64,000 nt of DNA from CAVUBL01 sp963739795. GTDB taxonomy: Bacteria > Acidobacteriota > Thermoanaerobaculia > Multivoradales > DATKCC01. The stretch covers positions 100,450-164,449 of the forward strand of contig CAVUBL010000004.1 of NCBI GenBank assembly GCA_963739795.1, in the 5' to 3' direction. The notes under the pieces were generated by a model. The model was not told the origin of the DNA. It did not search any database and saw only the letters and a program-made list of their open reading frames with translations. A program made the position numbers and the translations under genes. Below are positions 7,973-14,430 of this stretch, one piece after another (position 1 is the first letter of the stretch; the number at the start of each line of letters is the position of its first letter).

Positions 7973-9763
7973 CTAGCTCGGCGGCTCGAGCCACCACAAG
8001 CGCAGGTACCAGAAGGCGCTGAGGAGGTTCGGGTGGGTGCCGTGGAGCCGCCGGCTGACCCCGTTGACGCGCTTCGACTCCCACATGAAGGTCATGGGCT
8101 GGTCGCGGTGGATGATCTGCTGGAGCCGGAGCAGGATCGGCTTGGCGTCCGCCAGGTCGGAGAGGGCCTCCATCCGGTCGATCAGCCGGTCTACCTCGGG
8201 GTCCGAGTAGGCGGAGAAGTTCTCGCCCCCGTCGCCGATCTCGCTGGTGTCGAAGGCGTAGCGCATGTCGAGGCTGGTGGGCATGCCCCAGGCGGTGAGG
8301 ACCGCATCGAAGTGCTGGTTCTGGACCAGGTTGGTCATGGAGTTGAACTCGACGATCCGCGGCCGGGCCTGGATGCCCACCTTCTTGAGCTGCGCCTGGA
8401 TCATCACTACGGCGTTGATCCGCTCCTGGTTGCCCTGGTTGGTCATCAGCTCGAAGGCGAAGGGCTGGCCGTCCTTGTCGATCACCCCGTCGCCGTCGTG
8501 GTCGGTCCAACCGGCTTCGGCGAGCAGCTTGCGAGCCCGCTCGGGGTCGTAGGGCCAAGCCTTGAGCGAGGTGTCGTGCGCCCAGTTGTTGGCGACGATG
8601 GGCGAGGTGGCGAGCCGGGCCCAAGGGCCCCACAGGGCGTCGATGATTCCCTGGCGGTCGATGGCCATGGTGAGGGCCTGGCGCACCCGGCGGTCGGCGA
8701 AGAGCGGGCGCTTGATGTTCCAAGCGATGAAGGAGTAGAGGCGGTGCCAATACGCCTCGACGCGCAGAAGCTTGGAGGCCTCGACGCGAGGAATGTCCTG
8801 GATCGGGAGCTGCTCGACGAACTGGAGGTCGCCGGCCAGGAGCTGGTTGACCTGGTTGCTCTTCTCGGGGATCAAACGGTAGACCACCCGGTCGAGCCGC
8901 GGGAGCTCGGGGTCGAAGTAGTGCTCGTTGCGGACCAGGACGAGCTCCTGCTGCGGGGTCCAGTGCTCCAGCTTGAAGGGACCGTCGACCACCATGGTGC
9001 GGAGGAACTCGTCGGAGCTCTGGCGCCACCGGGAGAACGGGATCTTCCCCCAGGTGTGCTTGGGCAGGATGAGTCCCTCGCAGGTCGTGTTGAACTGGCT
9101 GGGGCTGACCTTCGTGTAGTGGAACCGGACGGTCAAGGGGTCCACGACCTCCACGTCCTGGATCGAGTCCTTGAGGTAGGCGGCGGGCCAGGCGACGCTG
9201 GGGTCGGTCTGCGCCTGCCAGGAGAAGCGCACGTCGTCGGCGGTGACCGGCACGCCGTCGCTCCACTCGACGTCGTCGCGCAGGTGGAAGGTGAGGGTCA
9301 GGTGGTCGTCCGACCAATCCCAGGCGCGTGCGAGCTCCGGGTCCCAGGTGGGGGGGTGGTCCTCGGAGTTCGGATTCTCTTCCGCCAGGTGCAGGAACAT
9401 CTGGAAGAGGACGTCGGTGAGGCCTCGGGTGTTGGTGGCCGTCAGCTCGTTGACACCGTCGATGTCGCTGATCGTGCCGACCACCACCGTGCCGCCGCGG
9501 ACGGGTGTGGTGGGAGTGGCGGGTGCCGCCGGCGCGGCGTGCTCCGCGACGGGGGTGGCGGACGGAGGCGATTCGGAGCTGGGGCCGCACCCAGCGAATG
9601 CGGCGAGGAGGGGGAGGGCGAGGCCCAGGGCGAGGGCACGAAGGGCGCGGCTCCTCGCTCCTCGCCCCGCCTTTGCCGTCTCGACCCCGGGATCCACCCC
9701 GCGAGCCCCTTGCGCGCGCCGGCCTCGTACGGCCGCGCGGACTCCTAGCTCGTCTCCTGTCAT
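7973..9763 (-). CDS. ABC transporter substrate-binding lipoprotein (family 5)
   Basis: This extracytoplasmic solute-binding protein of the DppA/OppA/NikA family feeds the two adjacent permeases. A lipoprotein signal peptide ends in LLAAFAGC, so the mature protein should be lipid-anchored at that cysteine. Family 5 features include HLRDDVEWSDGVPVTADDV and the FADRRVRQALTMAIDR helix. The open frame gives up to 596 residues from an ATG at 9763. The first ~40 residues are encoded by a degenerate copy of the MITE-like repeat at 9690-9752, so the real start may be the GTG at 9697, close to the signal peptide. The ligand is not predictable. Confidence 0.92.
   Translation of the reverse strand: MTGDELGVRAAVRGRRAQGARGVDPGVETAKAGRGARSRALRALALGLALPLLAAFAGCGPSSESPPSATPVAEHAAPAAPATPTTPVRGGTVVVGTISDIDGVNELTATNTRGLTDVLFQMFLHLAEENPNSEDHPPTWDPELARAWDWSDDHLTLTFHLRDDVEWSDGVPVTADDVRFSWQAQTDPSVAWPAAYLKDSIQDVEVVDPLTVRFHYTKVSPSQFNTTCEGLILPKHTWGKIPFSRWRQSSDEFLRTMVVDGPFKLEHWTPQQELVLVRNEHYFDPELPRLDRVVYRLIPEKSNQVNQLLAGDLQFVEQLPIQDIPRVEASKLLRVEAYWHRLYSFIAWNIKRPLFADRRVRQALTMAIDRQGIIDALWGPWARLATSPIVANNWAHDTSLKAWPYDPERARKLLAEAGWTDHDGDGVIDKDGQPFAFELMTNQGNQERINAVVMIQAQLKKVGIQARPRIVEFNSMTNLVQNQHFDAVLTAWGMPTSLDMRYAFDTSEIGDGGENFSAYSDPEVDRLIDRMEALSDLADAKPILLRLQQIIHRDQPMTFMWESKRVNGVSRRLHGTHPNLLSAFWYLRLWWLEPPS
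9690..9752. repeat. Degenerate half-copy of the MITE-like repeat
   Basis: Read on the minus strand, this stretch matches the end of the 38342-38644 element: CTAGGAGTC, GCGCGGC, GCGCGCAAGG and GGGGTGGATCC occur in the same order and at similar spacing. It overlaps the apparent N-terminus of the substrate-binding protein gene, so it may supply part of that gene's leader or an alternative start. Confidence 0.55.
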
Positions 9764-9851
9764 GTGGGATCCCGCACGAATCGTACCCGGCGGGGAGCGG
9801 GCCGGTCAACCGCGGCGAAGGGGCACCGGCCGCCGGTCGGCCCGAGACCAG

Positions 9852-9884
9852 GGCGCCCCGCTCCCTTTCCGGAAGCGGGGCGCC
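9852..9884 (-). terminator. Hairpin downstream of hsp20 gene
   Basis: A perfect 11-bp stem (GGCGCCCCGCT at 9852-9862 pairs with AGCGGGGCGCC at 9874-9884) with an 11-base loop lies 44 bases past the hsp20 stop and upstream of the ABC operon. No strong T-run follows, so Rho-dependent or simple stem-type termination is more likely than a classical intrinsic terminator. Confidence 0.55.
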
Positions 9885-9927
9885 TTCAGTCCCGAGACGT
9901 GGCGAGCGCCGGGAGCGCTCGGGCCGG

Positions 9928-10377
9928 TCAGGAGATCTCGATCTTGCGCGGCTTCGCCTCCTCGACCTTGGGCACGTCGATGCGCAGGACGCCGTCGGCA
10001 AACGTGGCCTTGACGCCGTCAGGCCGGACGTTGGCCGGCAGATGGAAGGAGCGGTGGAACGCGCCGTAGGCGCGCTCGAGCCGGTGGTAGCTCTCGCGGG
10101 ACTCCTCGTCGGCGAAGAGGCGCTCGCCTCGGATCGTCAGCACGTTGTCCTCCAGCGTGATCTCCACGTCCTTCTTCGACAGGCCGGGCAGCTCCGCATA
10201 GAGCACCAGCCCGTCGGCGTTCTCGGCGATGTCGACAGGCGGCATCCAGCGCCGGCTCGACACCTCTTCGCCCTGCTCGGACCCGACCAGGTCGCCGAGG
10301 GCCTGGTCGATCAGGCGGTTGACGCGGTGGTGCAGCACGTCGCCTGCGGGGCTCCAGCGGGTGACTCCTCTGCTCAT
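9928..10377 (-). CDS. Small heat shock protein Hsp20 (first copy)
   Basis: This cytoplasmic ATP-independent chaperone holds unfolding proteins. The 149-residue protein starts MSRGVTRWSPAGD at an ATG at 10377, preceded by a strong Shine-Dalgarno AAGGAGGAGAG. The alpha-crystallin domain spans about residues 45-135 and contains ELPGLSKKDVEITLEDN and the closing ADGVLRIDVPK. An open extension upstream to 10458 looks unlike family members and is left out. It is divergent from the histidine kinase gene and similar to the second Hsp20 at 12140. Confidence 0.95.
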   Translation of the reverse strand: MSRGVTRWSPAGDVLHHRVNRLIDQALGDLVGSEQGEEVSSRRWMPPVDIAENADGLVLYAELPGLSKKDVEITLEDNVLTIRGERLFADEESRESYHRLERAYGAFHRSFHLPANVRPDGVKATFADGVLRIDVPKVEEAKPRKIEIS

Positions 10378-10561
10378 GTCTCTCTCCTCCTTCGCGGTTC
10401 CGGTGAGTGGGACGGGCCGTTCGCTCGGACCGTCGATGTCCCAAGCATGAGGACACAACGCTAAGATATTAGGTCAAATTCCCCGAGTATCCACGAAACT
10501 TAGTTGAACTGACTCATATCGAGAGGCGCTGGTCACCTCGGCCCGGTGCTATTCTCGTGAC

Positions 10562-12103
10562 GTGCTCCGCTCGTCTCGAAAGCCCTCCAAGACCACGGCA
10601 CGCCGCCTGATCGTGCCTCTGGTCCTGCTCGGGCTGATCGTGGTCCTGGACCTGGTGCTCTTCGGGTGGCTCATCTTCCGTTCTCTCTCCCAGCGGGAGA
10701 TCGAGCAGGTGCTCTTCGAAACCCGCCAGGAGGCGGAGGACATCGCGGGCCGGATCGCCAATCGCGCCTCGACCGAGGGGGCCGACCTCTACACCGTGAT
10801 CGCCGTCGAGCGCGACACCCGGACCTACATCAGCTCGGTCCTCCGCCAGCGCGGGATCGTCAGCTCGGTGAAGGTGTTCGACAAGGACGGCACACTGGTC
10901 TACGAGGCCACCGGCGAGCTGAAGAAGCCCGTCGACGGCGGGCCGGTCGTGGACCTCGACCGCCCCAGGGAGTTCCCGGGCGAGATCCACACCGACGAGG
11001 AGACGGTCAAGAGCTCCAAGTACCAGGTCGAGGAGCCCATCGGAAAGTTCGGGGTGGTGCGCATCGGGATCAGCGAGGAGGACCTCCAGGCCCGGATCGG
11101 GGAGCTGCGCCGAGACCTGATCGGCCAGACCGCGACCCTGGGAGTGGTGACCATGCTGCTCCTGACCGGCGCCTTTCTCCTCATCTGGGCCCTGATGCGG
11201 CGCAGCCAGCGCCTCGAGGAGCAGGCCGCCGAGGCTGAGCGCATGGCCTACATCGGGACCCTCGCCTCGGGCCTGGCACACGAGATCCGTAACCCCCTCA
11301 ACTCCCTCAACCTCAATATGCAGATGCTCGAGGAAGAGATCGACACGGGAGGCGGCGCGGCACCGCCCTCGGGCGGCCGGCTCCTGGGCATCACGCGGCG
11401 GGAGATCGCCCGCCTCGAGCGCCTGGTGACCGACTTCCTCTCCTACGCCCGGCCGCGGCCCTTGGATCTCGAGGAGGTGCCGGCCGCGGGGCTCCTCGAG
11501 CAGGTCCACGAGCTGCTCGCCGGCGAGGCGGCCAGCCGAAGGGTCGCCCTGGCGGTGGAGGACCGCAGCGGCGGGGCCTCCGTCCGGGCCGATTCGGGCC
11601 AGATGCGCCAGCTTTTGCTCAACCTGGCCCAGAACGCGCTCACCGCCGCCGAAGAGGTGAGGCGGGGCGACGGCGGGCGGCGGCCGCGGGTGGTGCTGGC
11701 AGCGGAGCGTCGCGGAGGCTGGGTGGACCTGCTCGTCGAGGACGACGGCCGAGGGATTCCGCCGGAGGATCTGGACCGGATCTTCGACATCTTCTTCTCG
11801 ACGCAAAAGGGGGGCACCGGGCTGGGCCTCGCCATCGTCGACCGCATCGCCCGCAACCACGGCGGCACCGTGGAGGTGACCAGCGAGGTGGGAGTGGGAA
11901 CGACGGTGCGGGTGTCGCTGCCGGCGGCCGGTGAGGCGGTGCGCGAGGGCGAGCCGGAGGAAGCCGAGGAGACCGAGGTCCGGAGCTGGCTCGAGACGCG
12001 CCGGGGAGGGCGGCTGCGGGCGGAAGCCCGAAACGAAGAGCCCCGCCCGGGAAGGCGGGGCTCTCGAACCGCGCCCAAGAGCCTGCACGGCGGAAACACG
12101 TAG
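10562..12103 (+). CDS. Membrane sensor histidine kinase (orphan)
   Basis: The 513-residue protein begins at GTG 10562. It has a transmembrane helix (LIVPLVLLGLIVVLDLVLFG), an extracytoplasmic sensing region of about 150 residues, a second helix (TLGVVTMLLLTGAFLLIWAL), a HisKA domain with the phospho-acceptor in GLAHEIRNPLNSLN, and an HATPase domain with N-box NLAQNALTAAEE, G1 DDGRGIP and G2 GGTGLGLAIV. Autophosphorylation and signalling to an unlinked response regulator is the expected role, since no regulator gene is adjacent. The last ~40 codons run through a GC hairpin (12037-12064) and into a repeat, so the C-terminus is probably a recent extension. It lies between two hsp20 genes. Confidence 0.93.
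   Translation: MLRSSRKPSKTTARRLIVPLVLLGLIVVLDLVLFGWLIFRSLSQREIEQVLFETRQEAEDIAGRIANRASTEGADLYTVIAVERDTRTYISSVLRQRGIVSSVKVFDKDGTLVYEATGELKKPVDGGPVVDLDRPREFPGEIHTDEETVKSSKYQVEEPIGKFGVVRIGISEEDLQARIGELRRDLIGQTATLGVVTMLLLTGAFLLIWALMRRSQRLEEQAAEAERMAYIGTLASGLAHEIRNPLNSLNLNMQMLEEEIDTGGGAAPPSGGRLLGITRREIARLERLVTDFLSYARPRPLDLEEVPAAGLLEQVHELLAGEAASRRVALAVEDRSGGASVRADSGQMRQLLLNLAQNALTAAEEVRRGDGGRRPRVVLAAERRGGWVDLLVEDDGRGIPPEDLDRIFDIFFSTQKGGTGLGLAIVDRIARNHGGTVEVTSEVGVGTTVRVSLPAAGEAVREGEPEEAEETEVRSWLETRRGGRLRAEARNEEPRPGRRGSRTAPKSLHGGNT
12037..12064. terminator. Perfect GC-rich hairpin between kinase and hsp20 genes
   Basis: An 11-bp stem (AGAGCCCCGCC / GGCGGGGCTCT) with a six-base loop lies between two converging genes and could end transcription from both sides. 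It is nevertheless inside the kinase reading frame, about 13 codons before the stop. No T-run follows. Confidence 0.5.
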
Positions 12104-12131
12104 TCGCGCGCTACCGCGGCGCAGGCTCTGG
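12075..12131. repeat. Short derivative of the MITE-like repeat
   Basis: GAGCCTGCACGGCGGAAACA followed by CGTAGTCGCGCGC resembles the element end GGAGTCTGCGCGGCAGAAAC with CGTAGCCGCGCGC. A complementary arm GCAGGCTCT at 12121-12129 closes a short palindrome. It encodes the last codons of the histidine kinase. Confidence 0.5.
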
Positions 12132-12139
12132 CGAGCTCG

Positions 12140-12589
12140 TCAGTTGATGGCGATCTTGCGCGGCTTGGCTTCCTCGGCCTTCGGTACCTCCACCGTCAGG
12201 ATGCCGTCCTTGAAGGACGCCTTGACCCCCTCGGCGTTGACCTGGCTCGGCAGCGAGAAGGTGCGCAGGAACGTTCCGTACGACCGCTCGATGCGGTGGT
12301 AGTTCTCCTCCTTGGCGTCCTTCTCGAACCGCCTCTCACCGGACAGCTTGAGGAGGTTGTTCTCGAGGGTGATCTCGATGTCCTTCTTGGTCAGGCCGGA
12401 CAGCTCCGCCTCGACGAAGAACGCCCCATCCGTCTCGCGGATGTTGACCAGGGGCATCCAGGCGCGGTTCGACACGTCCTCGCTCGGCTGCAGCGCCTCG
12501 CCGAGGAACGTGTCCATGAAGCGGGTGAAGGGGTCGCGGGTGGTGAACAGGGTGGTTGCTGGGTTCCAGCGGGTCAGGGCGGTGCGCAT
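12140..12589 (-). CDS. Small heat shock protein Hsp20 (second copy)
   Basis: This 149-residue alpha-crystallin-domain chaperone starts MRTALTRWNPATTL at an ATG at 12589, with Shine-Dalgarno AAGGAG 8 bases upstream. Core motifs are AELSGLTKKDIEITLENN and the C-terminal KDGILTVEVPKAEEAKPRKI. It is a paralogue of the gene at 9928; both end in the same EEAKPRKI tail. A consensus promoter at 12735-12763 drives it through a leader of about 139 bases with two stable hairpins, the usual setting for leader-based thermosensing in hsp20 genes. Temperature control is inference. Confidence 0.96.
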   Translation of the reverse strand: MRTALTRWNPATTLFTTRDPFTRFMDTFLGEALQPSEDVSNRAWMPLVNIRETDGAFFVEAELSGLTKKDIEITLENNLLKLSGERRFEKDAKEENYHRIERSYGTFLRTFSLPSQVNAEGVKASFKDGILTVEVPKAEEAKPRKIAIN

Positions 12590-12657
12590 CGTAGTCTCCT
12601 TGGTTTCGTGGTGTCCTGCGAACGATCCTCGCTATTGAGCTGGCGTCGAATCATCGC

Positions 12658-12728
12658 GGCCCCGGAGCCTCCTCCGGGGCCTCGGTCAGCGGAGGGGGTC
12701 GTCTCGGCGGGCACCGCCCTTCGCTGAC
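12658..12728 (-). promoter_or_regulatory. Structured 5' leader of second hsp20 (possible RNA thermometer)
   Basis: In the transcribed leader, a perfect 10-bp stem with a 4-base loop occupies 12658-12681 (GGCCCCGGAG and complement). A second stem pairs the predicted 5' end (12722-12728) with 12685-12691. The Shine-Dalgarno itself lies outside these two stems, so any thermometer would need a longer fold than I can assess by eye. Confidence 0.4.
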
Positions 12729-12734
12729 GTTTTT

Positions 12735-12763
12735 ATTATAAGACACGACTCAGATGTTGTCAA
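12735..12763 (-). promoter_or_regulatory. Consensus sigma-70-type promoter for second hsp20
   Basis: On the minus strand TTGACA (12763-12758) and TATAAT (12740-12735) are separated by exactly 17 bases, a perfect match to the housekeeping consensus in an otherwise GC-rich genome. Transcription would start near 12728. Confidence 0.88.
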
Positions 12764-12859
12764 GGCTCTCCCTGGCCGAGGGTCCATGATCTGAGTGAAT
12801 CAAGCTAAGGTGCTCTCGATGATATCGTCCGGGGCGAGGGAACGCTGGGGAACCGATCG

Positions 12860-13024
12860 ATGGACATTCCCGACTACGTGATCTGCCTCAACTGCGAGAC
12901 CCCGACCTACATCTTCGAGTGGCGCGACGGGAAGGTCCTCGAGGCCCTCTGCGAGGTCTGCGGCAACGATGACCCGGAGGAGTTCCTGTCGCCGTCGGAG
13001 CTGGACGAGCTCTCGGGAGACTGA
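12860..13024 (+). CDS. Small zinc-ribbon-like protein
   Basis: A 54-residue frame starts at ATG 12860 and stops at 13024, three bases before the methyltransferase start. It has two cysteine pairs, ICLNCE and LCEVCGND, spaced like a zinc ribbon, and an acidic C-terminal half (EEFLSPSELDELSGD). The cysteine spacing, codon use and tight coupling to the next gene support a real gene. Its function is unknown; metal binding is inferred from the cysteines. Confidence 0.65.
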   Translation: MDIPDYVICLNCETPTYIFEWRDGKVLEALCEVCGNDDPEEFLSPSELDELSGD

Positions 13025-13027
13025 GCC

Positions 13028-13660
13028 GTGACCCCCACCGAAGGCATCAGCGCCCCGCGCCCGCGGCTCCACGTCGGCTGCGGCCGGGCTCGTCTCGAGG
13101 GCTGGGTCAACATCGACGCCCAGGACCTGCCCGGCGTCGACGTAGTGGCCGACGTGACCGGCGGCCTCGACTTCCGAGACTGCGAGGCCGTCTACGCCGA
13201 GCACTTCCTCGAGCACCTGCGGATCGACAGTGCTCTGGACTTCCTGGCCGAGTCCCGGCGGGTGCTCGGGGACGGCGGCCTGCTCCGGCTTTCGACCCCC
13301 AACCTCGACTGGGTCTGGACCACCCACTACGGCGTCGGCGGAGCGCCGGAGCTGAAGTGCGAGATGGCGATCCAGCTCAACCGGGCCTTTCACGGCTGGG
13401 AGCATCAGTTTCTGTGGAATCGCGAGCTCCTCACCGAGGCCCTCGGGGCCGCCGGCTTCACGGATCTCGAGTGGTGCCGGTACCGGGAGAGTCGCCACGA
13501 GCTGTTTCGCGGGATCGAGCGCCACGAGACCTATCCCGACAACGACGACCTGCCCCATGTGCTGGTCGTCGAGGCGACCCGCGGTCCCGAGCAACCGGAG
13601 CTCCTCGTCGCCCTGCGCGCCCGCGTCGACCGGGACTTCCTCGCCCACATGAAGGGTTGA
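13028..13660 (+). CDS. SAM-dependent methyltransferase (class I)
   Basis: The 210-residue protein starts at GTG 13028. It has the glycine-rich SAM motif as LHVGCGRARLEGWVNID and a later acidic/hydrophobic EHFLEHL segment, as in Methyltransferase_11/predicted-SAM-methyltransferase proteins often found near sugar or surface-polymer genes. The following ARRVLGDGGLLRLS-like segment matches the usual post-motif region. The substrate is unknown. It appears co-transcribed with the small zinc-ribbon gene just upstream. The rplU promoter begins at its stop codon. Confidence 0.85.
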   Translation: MTPTEGISAPRPRLHVGCGRARLEGWVNIDAQDLPGVDVVADVTGGLDFRDCEAVYAEHFLEHLRIDSALDFLAESRRVLGDGGLLRLSTPNLDWVWTTHYGVGGAPELKCEMAIQLNRAFHGWEHQFLWNRELLTEALGAAGFTDLEWCRYRESRHELFRGIERHETYPDNDDLPHVLVVEATRGPEQPELLVALRARVDRDFLAHMKG

Positions 13661-13685
13661 CTCCGCGGGTGGGCAGTGTTAGCTT
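13657..13685 (+). promoter_or_regulatory. Putative promoter for rplU-rpmA-obg/nadD-rsfS
   Basis: TTGACT (13657-13662) and TAGCTT (13680-13685) are separated by 17 bases. The -35 is strong and the -10 weak. It starts within the methyltransferase stop and lies about 65 bases upstream of rplU. Confidence 0.4.
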
Positions 13686-13749
13686 TGGCGGTCCGCGCCC
13701 GGCGCGGTCCCTCGATCTTCCGACACGGCAATCCCAGGAGTGTGCTGAT

Positions 13750-14061
13750 ATGCAGGCGGTCATCGAAACGGGTGGAAAACAGTACCGGGTCGCACCCGGC
13801 GACGTGATCGACGTCGAGCTTCTCGGCGACCCCGCGGAGGGCTCCGAGGTCACCTTCGACCGGGTCCTCCTCGTCCACGGCGACGACGGGGTGAAGACCG
13901 GCGAGGCGCTCTCCGGGGCCAAGGTCCAGGGCGTGCTCGTCGGCGAGGTCGCCGGACCGAAGGTGCGAGTCTTCAAGTTCAAGCGCCGCAAGGGCTATCG
14001 CCGCACCACCGGCCACCGGCAGGGCTACCACCGCGTCCGCATCGAGGACATCGCGGTCTGA
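13750..14061 (+). CDS. rplU: 50S ribosomal protein L21
   Basis: This 103-residue protein starts MQAVIETGGKQYRVAPGD, the typical L21 opening, and carries the closing FKFKRRKGYRRTTGHRQGY signature. It binds 23S rRNA domain VI together with L20. It has a Shine-Dalgarno AGGAG 7 bases before ATG 13750. It heads the conserved rplU-rpmA-obg cluster. Confidence 0.98.
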   Translation: MQAVIETGGKQYRVAPGDVIDVELLGDPAEGSEVTFDRVLLVHGDDGVKTGEALSGAKVQGVLVGEVAGPKVRVFKFKRRKGYRRTTGHRQGYHRVRIEDIAV

Positions 14062-14121
14062 ATTCGAACCCGAATCCTGGCGGGGGGCTCCGGCCCTCGA
14101 CCAGAGCGAGGAAGCGACGTC

Positions 14122-14379
14122 ATGGCTCACAAGAAAGGACAGGGCTCCAGCCGCAACGGCCGCGACTCCAACCCGCAGCACCTCGGGGTCAAGGCTTTCG
14201 GAGGCCAGAGCGTCTCCGGCGGGGCGATCATCGTCCGCCAGCGCGGCACGAAGTTCTTCCCCGGCGACAACGTCGGCCGGGGCAAGGACGACACCCTCTT
14301 CGCCAAGACCGACGGCACGGTGCAGTTCCGCAACCGGGGCCGCCGCGGCACCTTCATCAACGTCATTCCCGCCGAGTAG
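14122..14379 (+). CDS. rpmA: 50S ribosomal protein L27
   Basis: This 85-residue protein starts MAHKKGQGSSRNGRDSNPQ, the conserved L27 amino end that reaches the peptidyl-transferase centre. There is no cleavable N-terminal extension of the Firmicutes kind. It lies 60 bases after rplU and 51 before obg. Confidence 0.98.
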   Translation: MAHKKGQGSSRNGRDSNPQHLGVKAFGGQSVSGGAIIVRQRGTKFFPGDNVGRGKDDTLFAKTDGTVQFRNRGRRGTFINVIPAE

Positions 14380-14430
14380 GCTCGGCGGGCTCCCCGAGGG
14401 TGGGATCGCTCCCGCCTGCCGAGAGGCCCC

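Noticed and set aside
6762..10001. A 1079-codon open frame on the minus strand
   Set aside because: It is a shadow of the ABC permease and binding-protein genes in another frame. Its translation is arginine/proline-rich low complexity with no domain.
10445..10520. Heat-shock (sigma-32-like) promoter for the first hsp20
   Set aside because: The interval is AT-rich, but no hexamer pair with proper spacing was found for either strand.
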